Notes: a model not told the origin generated them from the sequence alone. A stretch of 64,000 nucleotides of DNA from Fratercula arctica (GCA_947846985.1 CANTUZ010000002.1:18429587-18493586), one strand, 5' to 3'. Numbered from the stretch's first letter, positions 1-14,069 are shown. Program-made: numbers and translations.

Positions 1-1636
1 ACACAGCCCACTTCTCCAAGGGGCTTGGTGAATGCAGGAGAGCAGCACAGAGCACCTGCGATTCAGTGGGTGCCTCTGGCAGCAGAATTTTGCTCCAATG
101 GCCGAGCCTTGAACTGCACCTTCTAATACCCAGGTTAAATAACTAGGGATCTGTGTACTGCTTCTGGGAAGAAAAAAAAAGGCTTTAATAAAAATGGTAA
201 TTAAAAAGTTACAGATGCTGATAAAATTAAAAACATATGATATGGAATTGAAATGATTTAGTGTTGAAAAATGTTGGTTGATTCAGTAGTAGTTAAATTT
301 CCAAATAACTTGTCTTGAACAAGCAAATAGTTTTAAGCATTTGGCTACGTGTCTTCTTTTAAAAAAATGTGAACACAGATCATGTTGCTGGTTCCCTCTA
401 CCACAGACTGGTAAAGGCTGTGCTATAAAATTAGTGCAGTAAACCACTCATCTTTCCAGTTGCCGGATTCTCTTCTCCAATCGACAGCCTTTTGGGGCCT
501 CCTTGGCTCTTCAGCAAAAAGCACCAAGTGCAGTTCTGTCGCTCTAATGAAAAAATAACAACAACGTCTGGGAAGCCATAGAATGATGCAATAACTGTGC
601 TGCTCTGCTTCCTTTAATGTGATGAAGCTTGCATATTTGCCTGGCCCCAGTGTTTTACTCCTGCCAGTATTGTACTGTAAAGAGACTTGGCAGAACACGT
701 TCAAAGGCTGTTCGTGGTTTTTCACTCAGCATTAAACCTTCCAATGACGGAAGGGTGGGGGAACCCATACTGGGACAAACAGGCACTCAAAAAGTGGGGA
801 AAAAAAAAGAGGAGAAGGAGGCTGGTGGTAGATGGTCAGCAGTTTAGTAAACCTTGGTTATGGGACTGGGGTTGATCAGGGCCAAGCTGCGACCCGCTGG
901 AGGACGATAACATGTATTAAACTGCTGGGTCTTTTCTGCCCACTTTCCAGGGGGCAGCCAGCCCAAAGGAAAAACGGCTCCTCATGTTCTGAGATAAGAG
1001 ATCAGTGATGCTTCAGTCTTGATAACCAAAGTCACACCGTCCTTGATAACTGCGCTTGGTCACAAGGGGTGTGATAGTGCAGAGGGTCTAGGATTGACAC
1101 TTTTTGTGCTGTGTTTGCCCAGTATATGGAAAATTACTGTCCCCGTGGCTGCCAGTCTTGCTGTGCAGATCTTCATTGAACCCACTTATGGCTGACTTTC
1201 TTTTTTAATGACACCATTTGGAAAGCAGACTACCTCGTCCTTACCCCTGCATGAGGTTAGGCAGGAAAATATTCAAAGTGGAGCTGGAGCAACTCTTGGA
1301 GAGAAATATGCCATATGCACTTGCAGATGAGGGGCAAAATATGTTCAGAAGCAGAGGTTATGGTCAGATTGATATCTCCTTCCAACCCATTCCACAACTG
1401 TCTGTGGTGGGCTGTCATGTAAAAGGAAAAATATTTGGAAAAGCAGACATCTGTGGGCCAGCCTTGGTACGCTTCCCAGAATGTAATGACTAGGTGAATG
1501 TTTTTCAGTGCAGCAGCTAAGGAATATAGGTGACTGCCAAACACTGGATCTGATGTGGCGTGAAGAGGTACAAAACAAAGAGGAGTGATTTCTCTGAAGA
1601 AACTGAGGCCTAATTCTTTCCAAACTCGGCATTTAA

Positions 1637-1674
1637 AAAACAAACAAACAAACAAACAAACAACAAAAAAACCC

Positions 1675-1706
<32 letters not shown>
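1637..1706. repeat. (CAAA)n followed by (AAC)n simple repeats
   Basis: About six CAAA units run from 1637 to 1660. A short A-rich link follows, then roughly eleven AAC units to 1706. The A-richness and compound structure suggest an expanded old poly(A) tail, but no retroelement body is recognisable to its left. Confidence 0.9.
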
Positions 1707-4700
1707 AATCAAAAAAACCAAAACAGAACTCTTTTCAGTCCCTCCACGTTGCTTTTCAGATTTTTGCATGTCTTTAAGACATTGCGTGGACATGCTTGCT
1801 TTCATCAGTCTTAGGGCTCTACAAGTACGAGTGTAGAGTCATTATTGTCAACATTTCTAAATCAACACAGTTACTGAGATCTGTGTTACGATTTTAGTTC
1901 CATTGGCAATTACTGATATCTAATTACCACTTAATCTGTTCTGAACTTTGTAGGAATGTGTAATAGAAACCACTTTAACTTTTGCTAGAACTGAATTTGA
2001 ATCATGTGTCTCCTCTCCTACATGACTGCCACATCCACACCCACCATCCTAAAGAACAGAAATATTTCAGCTTTAAGAGGATAATACTCTGTACTCTACC
2101 ACATGCATCCTTGCTCTGGGAGATGGGAAATTCAGGCTCAAGTGCTCCCCAGCACCTTCAGATGCTCTGCAAGTCTCAGAGAGTCTCCATTAGAGAAAGA
2201 CAACGAGAGAGAGGACCCTCATGGCCTGGTAACAGCTATTGCATAGCATGGACTGCCATTACAACTAGGACAAAATGCAGCTGTGATGCTGGGGACTCAG
2301 AAAGTGCTGGCCAAAATGCTCAACTCCAGAAGCAGCTTTAGGGCTGTGAAGAATCTCTTTGCAACCTCAAGTAAGTGTCTGTGTCCCTAAGAGGCCTGAG
2401 GCTGAGCACAGAGCTTCTCCATGGGGTTTCCCAGTGCCACAAGCCCCGCTGGAGATGTGTGCGCGTCCTGCAGTGCTGGGCAGGGGCTTGATAAGCAGCC
2501 TGGGCTCAGGGCTCAGGGTGTGCACTGGACGCAGAGAGGCAGATATTTTCATAGAAATCTAAGTGGCAGTTTAGAAAAGCTGACCCAGCCAAAGAAAACC
2601 CTGGAAAACCCCACAGAATGAAACAATAAAACTGTCTAAGAATCTAATCCAATGAGAAAGTTAGTTAATTGTCACAAGCCCACCAGATTTACTTTTCTAA
2701 AATGAAACTGGCCAACAAAGTAACAAGTTGTGCTTCTATAATCAACTAGTAGCAGTTTTACAAAGTAGCAAGAATGTGGAGGGAATCCAGTTACAAAAAG
2801 CATCTGCCATCTGCAGGTACTCCTTCAAGGTTTTAATCAATAAGGTTTGTGGAAAAATAGGTGAAATCTCACCAGGTAATATTTTGCGTTGGCCAGTAGC
2901 AAGTGTGATTTGGGCAAACATGTCTTAAATAACTGCAAAGTGATGGCAAAACAGCTGAATGAGACAGCTGAGGACATGCTGCAAACCCAGCCTGCCGCGG
3001 CCAGGAACACTTAGTTCCCTCTGAGCGAAAGGTGGCAGCGCGAAAACCAAAAGACGAATTGTAGAATATCACTCCCGCCCAAGGAAATTCTAAAGGGAGG
3101 GATACAGGAGTTACTCCCAGTGATTCCTGCGTCCCCCACTGGTGCGCAGGTACCCGATGTGCTCTGGCCCTGGCAGCACCGGGGCAGCACAGCTGCACCC
3201 ACGCACCCTGTGTCTCACCGTGCTCTTTGCCGCAGGGCCCACGCGAGCGCAGCCACGTCCTCATCTGCAGGGAGAGATGCTGCTCAGCCACATCACTGTG
3301 TGGAAGGAAGCACAGAGGAAAGAAAGATTTATTAAGGCAGGACTTTGTTAAGAAGCAAAGAAAGATTATTTAGTCTCTTAGCTTGATAAATGCAGATTTT
3401 GGGAAGGTGCGTGGTGGATGGCGACCCATATTGTCAGGATCCAAAGGCAACCCCTCTTTTGGGGAATCATTCCAGCCAATGAGTCGTATGAAACAGTGCT
3501 GCTTTCACTCAGGAAAAGGCTACATGCCCTATACACTATATACTACCCTCCTGCTGCTCCCCTTTCCATAAAGGCTTGAAAGTATATGGTGATACAGATT
3601 ACCCTCCTTGCTCTGCTGTGAGAAGGGAGCTCCAAAAAACCTTACAGAAATTTTTCTTGCAGTGGAGGATCCCAACACGGTCTGTGACTCAAATACCCTC
3701 CTGGTGTCATGGCATTCACTGGTGTTCATGGGATGCAACCTCAGGAGGGCATCCCTCCAGCCTGTGCAGACAGGCTGTCTTGACGAGCAGCTGAGCCACA
3801 GGGGAAGCAAGAGGACTTGCAAAATGAAAATGTGCATTTAGCTCCATGGACTGCCTTGCCTCCAGCTCAGACCATTTCCTTCTGTCTCAGTCTGATAACA
3901 GTACAGTCTCCCAAAACCTTCTCAGATGGCTGCTGTCCTGCAGATCTCAACAGAAGCAGGGTGAAAGAAAGCTTACAAAAGGCTTGATATCTCTCGGAGC
4001 AGTCTCAGTCTCTGGTAGATTAGCAATGCAAACAAACGAAGGCTTCTTGGAACTAACCAGAGACTTTTGGCAAACCCATGTGTTTGTGACTGCTACCTTC
4101 ATTGGAGACGATTGACACGACTGTGTCCTTTCCAGGCATTTTCAGCATTTCTGTATTATCAGCCACCTGGTCCAGGACTGCGGAGTCTGTCCAAGGGAGG
4201 ACCGAGGCATGAGGACTGCTTGAAGCAGCTCCATGGGTAAGAATCTTAAAAAGCTGGATCCTTTGTGCAAGAAATCATATTCCTTGGCTGGTTTGTAAGT
4301 GTTCGTTGCAAACTATCTACTGCAGCTGCCAGACAGAATTACCTTAACTGGGACCTTATAGCTTAATCCGTGGAGAGTCTCCCACATAAACACAGGCATG
4401 AATCGAAGTGCCTTTTTTTTGGAGAGAGCGCTCCAAGCGCACACAGCCATCTCAGTCACAGCCTTTTATGGGACAGTGGCTATGACAACCTTGAAAAAGG
4501 TCTCACAGTTGAGTTCACTGAACTACAGGAGGCCCAGCAGCTATTGAGGGTGTCTTCCTCAAAGGCTACTTAAATGAAACCAGCAGTGTGTCACTTGTGC
4601 ACTGCAAAAGGCCACCTGTTCCTCCCCAGATATCTACATCCCAACCCATGGAGGCAAATATTATAGGCCCAATCAAGGCCGATCAAGAAATGTTAAGGAG

Positions 4701-6113
4701 GAGGCTGATTTTCAGGTCCAATAGTTTGTAGCCAGATGGGTTTAGCCCCGTTATTGTCTGGAGAAAGGTGAACAGCAAAACCCCCTACTAGGATTTGGCT
4801 GTTCCTGAAGTCCCCTCTTGATCTGAGATCCTGGGATTCATAATCCTGCAGCTGGATCCACAAATCCTGAACTGGCTGGCAGTTCATGGCTTGCCAGGCA
4901 GATATTTTCATGCTCTGATTCACCCATCTGGAGTAAGACACTGATACCTCAGTTGTCCTCAGGGAGAGTCTCAGCACAAAATCAGAGGTCTCCTCTCTAT
5001 GTGTAACCATGGCTCGACCCACTCCACCCAGGACCTGACCAGGTGACAACTGTCCAAAGAAGACCAAGTGCTTGAGCCAACCACCTGGTTATATGTGGTG
5101 ATCTGGAGTTAACAGCAAGTGAGCGTATCAGTTGAGAATATCTGGGCTTTCACTGCTGTCCTGGGCAGTCCAAAGTGCCGTTCTCTTTCCATCTGGTTGG
5201 ACAACCTAGTTTATAGGCAAAGTGCCTGGCTTCTCATCAGGAAAATCCTGCCAGTGCCAGCAAGGTACCCCTGCGGGTGCTGTGTAGATAAGCTGCTCAC
5301 CATGTCCCACATTTCTTTCCTTACTGAACTGGGGAAGATAAAACATAGGCAAGCATTGCCCCAGTCTATTAAAACAGGCTGCCTTGCTTCACTGGCCTCC
5401 GCTGTGCCCTGGGAAGTACCCATGTTCAGAGATCTGGAAAGCCTCGCTCTGCAGAGAGGACCAGAACCCTGGCTGATGCCACCAGGACTCCAGTGCAGGT
5501 GGAGAGACTCTCTCCAGGAGGGGCAAGCCACTGCTGCCTGGGCAGAGCACGTGCCTGGACTATTGCTCTGAAAAGAGGCAGGAGCACTTCACCAGAGTGT
5601 CATTAAGTGCCACCATGGGCACTGCCAGGATGGGGCCGGCATGGCACCACGGTTGGCCCTGGCCCTGCCAGGGCTGCCTGCCCCAGGCACATCCTGCGCC
5701 GGAGGGACACACAAGAGCAGGCTGCGACCCTGCTCCGGGCTTGCGCTTATTCCCAGTATTTACACTGGCAGCTGAAGCAGGTAACTTTATACCATTTTGC
5801 TACTTTGTGGAAACACTGTGAGGTGACGGGCATCTGAATTTGTTGACAGCCTTGAAGGAAACAATTTAATTATGCAAACCTGAAACTGATGCCCTGGGGC
5901 ATGTCCCCACTGGTGGCAGCTGCAATTCCTGCCCTGGGCATCTGAGGGCAACTTCTGTCCCAGTCCAGCAAACACTTACTGAATGCTTAATATTACAGAA
6001 ATGAGGAATGCTTGCAAAGCCAATGGGATAGCCAGTGGGATAGCCAACGTTCACGTGTACAATCAAATGTGGAATCTGGGTCTGAGCACTTTGTCATATT
6101 CTTGGCCTGTGTT

Positions 6114-6158
6114 AAAAAACAAACAAACAAACAAACAAACAAACAAACAAAAAAAACC
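6114..6158. repeat. (AAAC)n simple repeat
   Basis: Nine or so AAAC units follow a short A run and end in a second A-rich run. It is the same motif as the repeat near 1.64 kb. No attached mobile element is recognised. Confidence 0.9.
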
Positions 6159-8567
6159 AAAAAGAAAACCCACAAATCACATTTAAACTAGCAGAATGAT
6201 TTATTAAGAAAAAAAAACACTGACGGATTTTTGAAGCACTGAAAGGGTTGAAATAGTTTGAATAAAATAAAAATCGACACAAATTTTTACCACAATGCAA
6301 AAGGCACTTGAACTATTCTAATAAGAGTTTGCTTTAATGTTCATGCATGTCTTCACATCCTGCTTTTGGCAATGGCCAGAAAAGAACTACCGAAACACTG
6401 TGAGAAAAGCTGTTCTCATGTTATTTCTGGCCCTGCTGTAATGCATGAAATCAGGACATCTCATGAGAGAGACTGATATTCAAGATTTTCAGTCTATTTT
6501 GCAGACAAAAAAGTCTGAATATATATCTAAACTTCTGGGTTTAGTCATGGCTAGATCACAAAGCAACAAGAAAAGTATCCCTGAGGTCACAAGTCAAATA
6601 GTCACAATACAGAAGAAAAGATAATAGTTATATTTAAGTAACTTGGAGGAAAAAAAAAAAACCTGCAAAGCCAATTTTCACTTGACAGGCTAAGGTGGAT
6701 GGCTTTTCATTCTCAAAATAACCTTTTAATGCCATTGGGGAATTTCTGAAGCTTATTCATAGGGTGGATGGGGGTTATGATTAAACATTAACTGCTTGAA
6801 GACACCAGCAAGTGTTGTAGGACTGGTACCGCGTATGTGTGTGGCTCTAATCTGCCTAAAACCCATTTTTGATAAACACCTTCAGGATCCAAAGAAACGA
6901 GAGCTTTATGAACTATATGGTTTCTGGTGCCCCTGCCAACTCTGAATAAATACGCTGTGTGTGTAGCCAAGGTCTTGGAGAATTATTTCCTGAAAACTAC
7001 TTTAGAACCAGAAGGAATTAATGAAGATGTGCCAGCTATTTCCTTCACTGGCTTGCGCGCCTCAGCCTCACCAATAACAAATAGTAACGGTTTGTACATG
7101 AGTTATGCTGCTGCGCCTCATGTTCTGCGCCCTGCAGAGCCCATCTATTCTGTACACAAGGAGGAAAACACAGACGGAGTACGAGTTTGTTGCCTCTCCG
7201 TAGGTAGAGGATGGCAATAGCTACGGGAGACAAACTGCATTTTGAGTCTTTGGCTTTAGCATCTACTAGAGTAGCGTTTGTGTATTTTAAAACTATTTAC
7301 AGAGCTTTAACTTCAGTTCTACTAAAAAGGAGATAATACAGCAATCAGCAGCGGTTAAACCGATTAATATGATCTAATCTGCTTGGATAAATATTTTTAT
7401 TTATTATTACTGGAAACTTTAAGAAATCTTCTAAGTCGTTAGGGATTTATAAATTATCAATTATGTAAAAGCTAGAGCAACTACGGAGACGTTTTTATGC
7501 GACTGCAAGCCACAAGGAAGGAGATTTTCAAACTCGGGCCAAAAACATTAATCGCAAGTCCTCTTCAGAAAATCTTTCCGCAATCTTATTTTATCCTCTG
7601 ACTTTCTCAGGCTTCCTCTGCAGGAAACCAACCCGCTACCGGGTGAATCCCGAGCCGAGCCGGAGAGACTGGGATCCCAAGTCCCGGAGGGAGCTCTCCC
7701 CAGGCGGCTCCGGGTGCCCGACCTCGTACAGCTTCTGTAGAAACTGGCATTAACTTTGAGGGTTTCCTTCGAGATACAAAATCCCCTCAGTTACATCCGT
7801 GTTGCCCAGGCAACATGCTTCGACTCTGCCTGTCCTCTCCAGGACCTGACATCTACCAGAGGAGCTTCTAGACAGAAAATCATCGAAACCCTGACTCAAC
7901 CGCACAAGGTTTTGCGCCGTGCAAGCAGCCAAGAGGCTGAGGATATTTCAGAGGGGTTTTTATGCAATAACTGGAGGGCCATCAAACTGAAGCATGTTAT
8001 GACTACTTCTCCCTGTTTAAAATCCTAAAAGTCAGTCTGAATCTTGTATCCTCTCTGTCTTGTCTCCGGAAAATGCCTCAGATTTGGGGTTGAAAGTGAA
8101 TACGCTCCCGACTGACGTGTTGGGAGCTGCTACCCTGCGCGGAGCTTTGTCAGTGCAAAGGGAAGAGGAAACATTTCTGCTGGTATTATTAACATGTCAG
8201 TAGCACTGATAGATTCCAACTGAGATCAAGCCCTCTTGTATTAGCCGTGTGCCAAGAGCAGAGTAGGAAGCGGAGAAAGCGGAGGAAGCGTTATTATTCC
8301 CGTGTTACAGCTGCAGAAGAGAGGCACCGGGATTGTGCAATCCTCAAGGTCACACAAAACGGCACACGGCTCGAGTTGGGAACGGAGTCAGTCCCTCGCA
8401 GCTGCCCCTTCTGTCCCCGCAGCCCACGCGTGTCCCCCCACCTCGCCGGTATGGTTCACATTTTCGGGTATTTGGGGATGCTCGAGAGTTGGGGCTAGGT
8501 AGAGTAAGTCCCAGGCAGATGCCACGTGAACCATGGTGTCCCTGCGCATCACTGCACCCCCTTCGCT

Positions 8568-8592
8568 CACACACACATATGCACACACACAC
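8568..8592. repeat. (CA)n dinucleotide repeat
   Basis: Two short CA blocks are separated by TATG and followed by a C-run. It lies at the edge of a small CpG-rich patch (about 8090-8540). Confidence 0.8.
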
Positions 8593-9157
8593 CTCCCCCC
8601 CATCTCTCCCTGCCCAGAAAAGGCAGACTTGAGAAAAAATTCCTCGTGGTTTGAACCATTCTCCAGATAATTATTTAAAATCATGGATTGACCTCTATAA
8701 CTGTAATACGGAAGAATATTGGTGGGAAAAATGTCCGACTTTATGCTTTCCAGTGGTGCTAGATGGGAAAATGGGAATAAATAGTAGAGAATTCAGTAAC
8801 ACAGTGTATGATGTTTATTTTTGCACAGGTGGCTGAAGAAAAATTAGAATTATAATTATTATTGTTATAAACTGCTCAACGTTTATCCTTAACTTTTCAG
8901 AGCAGTGACTTCTGCAATGTGACCTGCAACCATTAATGTTAAATCCAAACAAATCCACATTCATTTTTTCAAATCTAGAGCAGACATCAGCCACCTGAGA
9001 TACTACAGCAAATGGAACTGAGTTGTTCCCTGACCAGTAAAAGCACTGAAGACATGAATTTCCTCAGAGAATATTATATACAGGTTTTAAAACTCAGTTA
9101 AAAGAAACATGGTCATGAAAAGAACAGAATATATATAACATAGCAAAATTACCAATT

Positions 9158-9179
9158 TGTATTATATTAATATAATACA
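9158..9179. repeat. 22-base perfect AT-rich palindrome
   Basis: The 22 bases centred between 9168 and 9169 equal their own reverse complement, with TTAA at the centre. The surrounding 9110-9200 is strongly AT-rich. There is no sign of a linked gene. Confidence 0.85.
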
Positions 9180-12100
9180 CATAATTAATAAAATCAGCCT
9201 CTTTTGGAATGTTCAACTCCTGTTTGTACAGAAACAAGGGCTCATGTCCATATTTAAGGCTTGAGTCTCTAGCTTTGTATTCCTTGGGTTTAAGTGAAAA
9301 TGAGCAGCAGAGGAGGGATGGTGCAGACCGGAGCAACCCCCACAGCCTGACTCTATGGAGGGCAGAGAACTGACGAAACCAGGTGGGTCGTAAGAGCCAC
9401 AAGTAGGGGCTTCTGTGGGACAGACACAGATCCCACACGGGTCCTAAGAGCATGAAATGGAGAACGGCTCACGCACATGGATGAAGCTTCATAACCAAGA
9501 GGCCTGATCTTGAGGCATCGACTCTGTCCCAGATCAAATTGCAGAGCTTCTCCTGCTAACCACGTTTCCCCCTAATTAACACGGCATTACACAGCCGTGT
9601 CATTCCCAGGAAAAGCATCTGACACCTCTCAGGAGACCTTTGGCCCTGGTGGCCACTCACCGAGCCCCAACAGAACTGGGAAAGCACAGCTCCTGCAAAG
9701 ACCACAGCCCTCCTCCTCCTCCTCCCCGTGTCCACTGCACGCAGCAGCTGAAGTGCAGCAGAGGCCCTATGGATGGTGCTTTGTTTTACATGGCCCAGGG
9801 GATGGAAATCTAAAAAATGCAATAAAAAATGGGCGTAGAACAGAGTGGTGAGAAAAAATAAAGCTCCTGAGAAGCAGTTAGGAGCTTGTTTTTCCAATTC
9901 TTTGGAGGGGTTCAAGTGGAAGTAGAAAGAACTGGTATCTGGTCCTTCTTTGGAGATCCTGTTACCTTTTTGTTTATTAATTCTTAGGACAAAACACATC
10001 AAGAAAATGCAGAACAGAACTGGGTCCTCCAGTTGCTTCCCAGATGAACCAACAGATACAGGTTGAAATGGGGTGGTTTATTTTGGTCTGTGATTTTTCT
10101 GGGACCTTTGCTGCCACTAACCCCAGTGCTTTTTCCAGAGTTTGAGGGTGTCACCAGGGATGCCCCCACTTCTTAGCAGAACGAGGGGACAGCACTGCCT
10201 GCTGCATGTCCCAAAGAGATGCCTGCCTGCTCCCCATGTTTGCTAGCCCAGCTCACTGCCCCCAGAGGGACCCTGGTCCCCCCACGTCTGACAGCCCTGT
10301 GTCAAGCTGGGTTCAAGGCTTACACATGGTTAACCTCTACCTGTGCCATGACACAACCCATGCTCTGGGTTTCATCGCTGAGCTAAGCTGGAAGCCAGAT
10401 GACAAAATATTACGTGTTGTAGCACACAAGTCAGCTCTATAACCCAGCCTGTGCCCTCAGTCTGCTCTTTTCTAACCACAAACTGCATGCAACCCCTCCT
10501 GTAGTTTTGTGGATGTCAAGAACGGGACCTTCACACAAAGTCCTCTCCCACGTTTGTACAGAGTCTGGTGCAGTTCTGTTCTGTGCAGTGTTTGTTCCAC
10601 CTTTCTGCAGCATTCAGTGACCTGCAGACAGCAGACCAGCTCCATTAAGGAACAACTTTCCTGGATCTGAACAATAAGGAAACATCTGAGTTACTCTGAG
10701 TGCCACAGTGGAGCTACAGTCTATAATTTTGTCCCAGTCTAGTCTTGCTGGACCTGGAAGTGAAACCAGGGTTTGGTTAATGGTTATATCTGCCGGGCTT
10801 CACAATGTCCTCTTGACAACCTCCCCATTTCGTCATCTTGCTGTTGTTGCCCTCCCTGCTCCCCACAGTCTTTGGCCCTGCGGTTTGGCAGTATTACCTG
10901 CCACAGCACCACCACCACCACCAGCAAAGCTGCTTTAGGGGTGATCACACGTGATGTTGGTGTGTTTGCTTCCTGCATACATGTTTCCATTTCAGCACAC
11001 CCTCTTACCAATTCCAAACCAAATAAGCATAAAGAAGAGAAATAAACACACATTTTATCTTTCAGGTGCTCCTTCATCGCTATTGAGAACCATCCAAAGC
11101 TCATTTCCCAACAGCTATTTGTATGCAAAAAGGCCTGTAATTAGATGGCAACTTCAGAGCCTATCTTTGCTTTCTAGCAGACCAGCATAATTACCTCCCC
11201 CCTTAGATGTTGTATGCCCAGTATGATGACCCCATTGCCCCCAAGGATGGCTCCCAAGGGCACCAAGCTGCCCTTGCTCTAAGCCAGGGGCTATTCTAGG
11301 CATTGGTCCTGCAAAATGTCCAAACGGGACAATTCTTCTTCCTGCCTTAGTATTAAATTTAGCAAAACTCCATGTTATGAGATTTAACTTCACCCCTACT
11401 TTACTTTACCCCAATGCTTTGGGGTCTGCCAGACTGAGCAGAAAGAGCCCCTGCTAAGGCTGCAGCTCTTGAGGCACTATTTCAGCCAACTTGGTCAAGC
11501 GAGTCCATCCTTGTCTAGGTTCGCCCAGTGCTGACCCAGCTACTGCCACGGATGGCAACAAGTCTCCACAGTTGCTCTCCCTTGCAAGTGCGGCTATTTT
11601 GCAGTGCAGATAACACCTCATTTTGCATAATCCTAAACAATTTCTCACCTATCCGACTTCTCAGGCCCTTCGACATACATGGCCATAGATATTTAGCCAC
11701 CCAGCATGCCATAGCGCAGAGTGTACCAGGGACGTGAGGAAATTCTTTGCATTTCAAACATATATGTTTACTGTGAAGGAATCCACAGCTGGAGGGGGGA
11801 GCTGAGAGAATGCAAGAACACCAAGGAAACGTTTGCTGAAAGCATTTAAAAAATAACCAAAGCATGAAGCAATGGACAAAAGCAACATTTTGCTGGGAGT
11901 GCAGACCAGAAACCAGGACTGCATTTAGGAGCGTAGACAGGGCTCTACCAAACTGGTTGTGGGTTTCCCCCTGCTCGTGGCCAGGGAAGGGGGAGCGGGC
12001 AGAGCAGTACCCCAGCCCGTCCTGGTGGTGTCAGACGGGGTGTGCAGGGCGGCCGCCCACCACGGGCAGCCGGGCTGGGGCTGAGCCCCTCCGCTGGCTG

Positions 12101-14026
12101 GAGTGGGGCTGGCACTGGGGAGCTCCATCGCTCGCAGCCTCGGGAGCAAAGTGTCCTCTCAGCCTGACAGCACAGTTGATTTTTTTCCTGGCTTCTCCAG
12201 TGAGACAGACTAGGCCTCAGAGCACCACTTTTAGGCTCTTTCTGCATGATATCCCTTGGAAAGGTGCCTTGCTGCCACTTTCTGGCATGCCAGCCCGGCC
12301 TGATGGCTGTCAGGGGCTGGGCACGTGGGCAAGGGCACTGGGAGAGGGGTGTTGCAAGGACCAGCAAGGAGCTTCTTGCAGCTCAAGCCCCAGGTGCCCC
12401 AACTCCCCCTGCACCCTGGACCCCTGTCCCGCTGCGGGATGCATGGGATCCCCGGTGTTGCCATCAGCTAGCGCTGCACTGTCCTCAGGGGAGCCGGCTG
12501 CAGGCCACGGTATGCAGCCAGCAGCTATTGACTTACTTTTCCGTGCATGGCTGGGTATGTAACCTTAATTAAAAACATGAAGCCCACAGTTTGTATCACA
12601 TTCGCAATGTTAAACAAGCTCTGGAAATAGAAACCCTGTTTTCATTTAAGCTTTTCAACTGTGATCTAAGTAATAAAATATGGAGGGGGCGGGCGTGTGT
12701 GAGATTTACATGTGATGATTTGGGAGATCTCGCTGCTTTAGAGGCTTGTAAGGCGCCGCGGTGCCAACTGCTCCTGCCACTGCCTCACCGCGCTTGGCAA
12801 CGCCTGCCCCGCACAGACTTTTGGTTTTTTCCAGAGCTGCTTTCCAAATGCTGATTTCTGCCCTCGGCTCTCATTGCTGTGATTTATTCTGGGTGCAGGT
12901 GTGGGATCTGCCAGGCCCTCAGCAACCTGCTGCCCTGGTTGCCAGTGCCCTGTCCGGCTCTGGGCAGGCAGGTAGGCAGGCAGTGTGCACCCCCATCACT
13001 CCTAGGGACCACCCATGTCCTGGAGGACAGGCACGTATCCTGCAGTGCAGACAACGATCCTCCCAAGCCCATGCTCAAGTAGCACCATTATCAGAAGACA
13101 CGGGGGAGGATATCATTGCCTTCCCGGTTCCTCCTGAGACACCATGCAGGGAGTGAGCATCCAATCCCACCACGGTGGGCAGGCAGGAGGGGAGGGTCTT
13201 CTGAAGGCACCTGCTCTGTGCCCTGCCAGTGCATGGGCTGACCCTGCTCCTGTGGGCCTGCAGAGCCCAAAGAAACATGCTGTGCCCCATCCATGCCTCC
13301 CCCTGGGAGCTGGGGACCAGACCTGGCACCTGCTCTGCCGGAAGGGATCACCCCTGCAGTGCCAGAGGGGCTGGGAGTGGAATGGGAAGACAACAGGGCA
13401 AATACTTTATGAGGTAGCAAAGAGTTGGGATCACCTTCCAGTTTCACTGGAGTGAACAGGAGCCCTCAGGAGCTTGCTTTTGATCAAGCCTGACACTTTC
13501 TCAGCTCCTTTTACTGTAATGTAATTATAACAATACTTCCCAGGTCATAAACAGTTCAGCTGGGCATGGCAATAATTGGAATGGGGTGTTTTGCAGCAAG
13601 CCCCTAATAAGCACATTAGCACAGAGGCATTTGTCCCACGGTGTCCCCATATGCCCCCCCTTTCCCCTCCAGCTGTTTATGAGTGCTCTGCCCAGGGCAT
13701 GTACTGTGGGGGAGTCAAACAGGGCTTTGCCCAAAGGCCCGTGGAAGCGCAGGGTGCAAGGGCTGCGCACAAGTGCTCCTGGCGTCATTTACGCCTGTTT
13801 CTAGCCTTTGTTTTCTTTGCCGGGGACTGGCAGTGAGATGTTTCTGGGGGTTTTTCCCACCCTGGGGACAGCGATTTTTCTCTCCGAACGATGGAGTGTC
13901 TTCAGCACGTTGCCCTTCCCCAACCTCCCTCCTGGTTCCCTTCAGCAAATTACAGCCGGGCCACCGACCCCCGACGCCAGGGTGCTCCTCTTCCAGAGGC
14001 CCCCTTCCCCAGCGCGTGTGGCTGTG

Positions 14027-14069
14027 TGACGTTGCACAGAGCGGCCGTGACGTCACGCGCCCGTGACGG
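14027..14069 (+). promoter_or_regulatory. CRE/ATF site cluster
   Basis: A perfect palindromic CRE, TGACGTCA, lies at 14048-14055. It is flanked by a half-site TGACGT at 14027-14032 and a related TGACGG at 14064-14069, so three copies occur within 43 bases at the 5' edge of the CpG island. CREs of this kind bind CREB/ATF/AP-1 family factors and often sit within 200 bases of a start site. That supports a promoter near 14.1 kb, possibly bidirectional. The link to MKX expression is inferred. Confidence 0.6.

Larger units (their letters stand above)
1..13900. other. Upstream flank, no supportable gene
   Basis: I see no convincing exon here. Open frames of 60-140 codons occur on both strands, but none carries a family signature I recognise and none chains to others through good splice sites. 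The content is unique-looking AT/GC mixed DNA with short simple repeats (listed separately), small CpG-rich patches near 2990-3290, 7600-7730 and 8090-8540, and AT-rich stretches such as 9110-9200. In mammals the gene upstream of MKX is ODAD2/ARMC4 in the same orientation. I looked for its 3' exons here and did not find them. Confidence 0.6.

Noticed and set aside
1..13900. Search for ODAD2/ARMC4 3' exons upstream of MKX
   Set aside because: No frame showed armadillo-repeat-like content or matching C-terminal sequence. The gene, if syntenic, lies outside the window.
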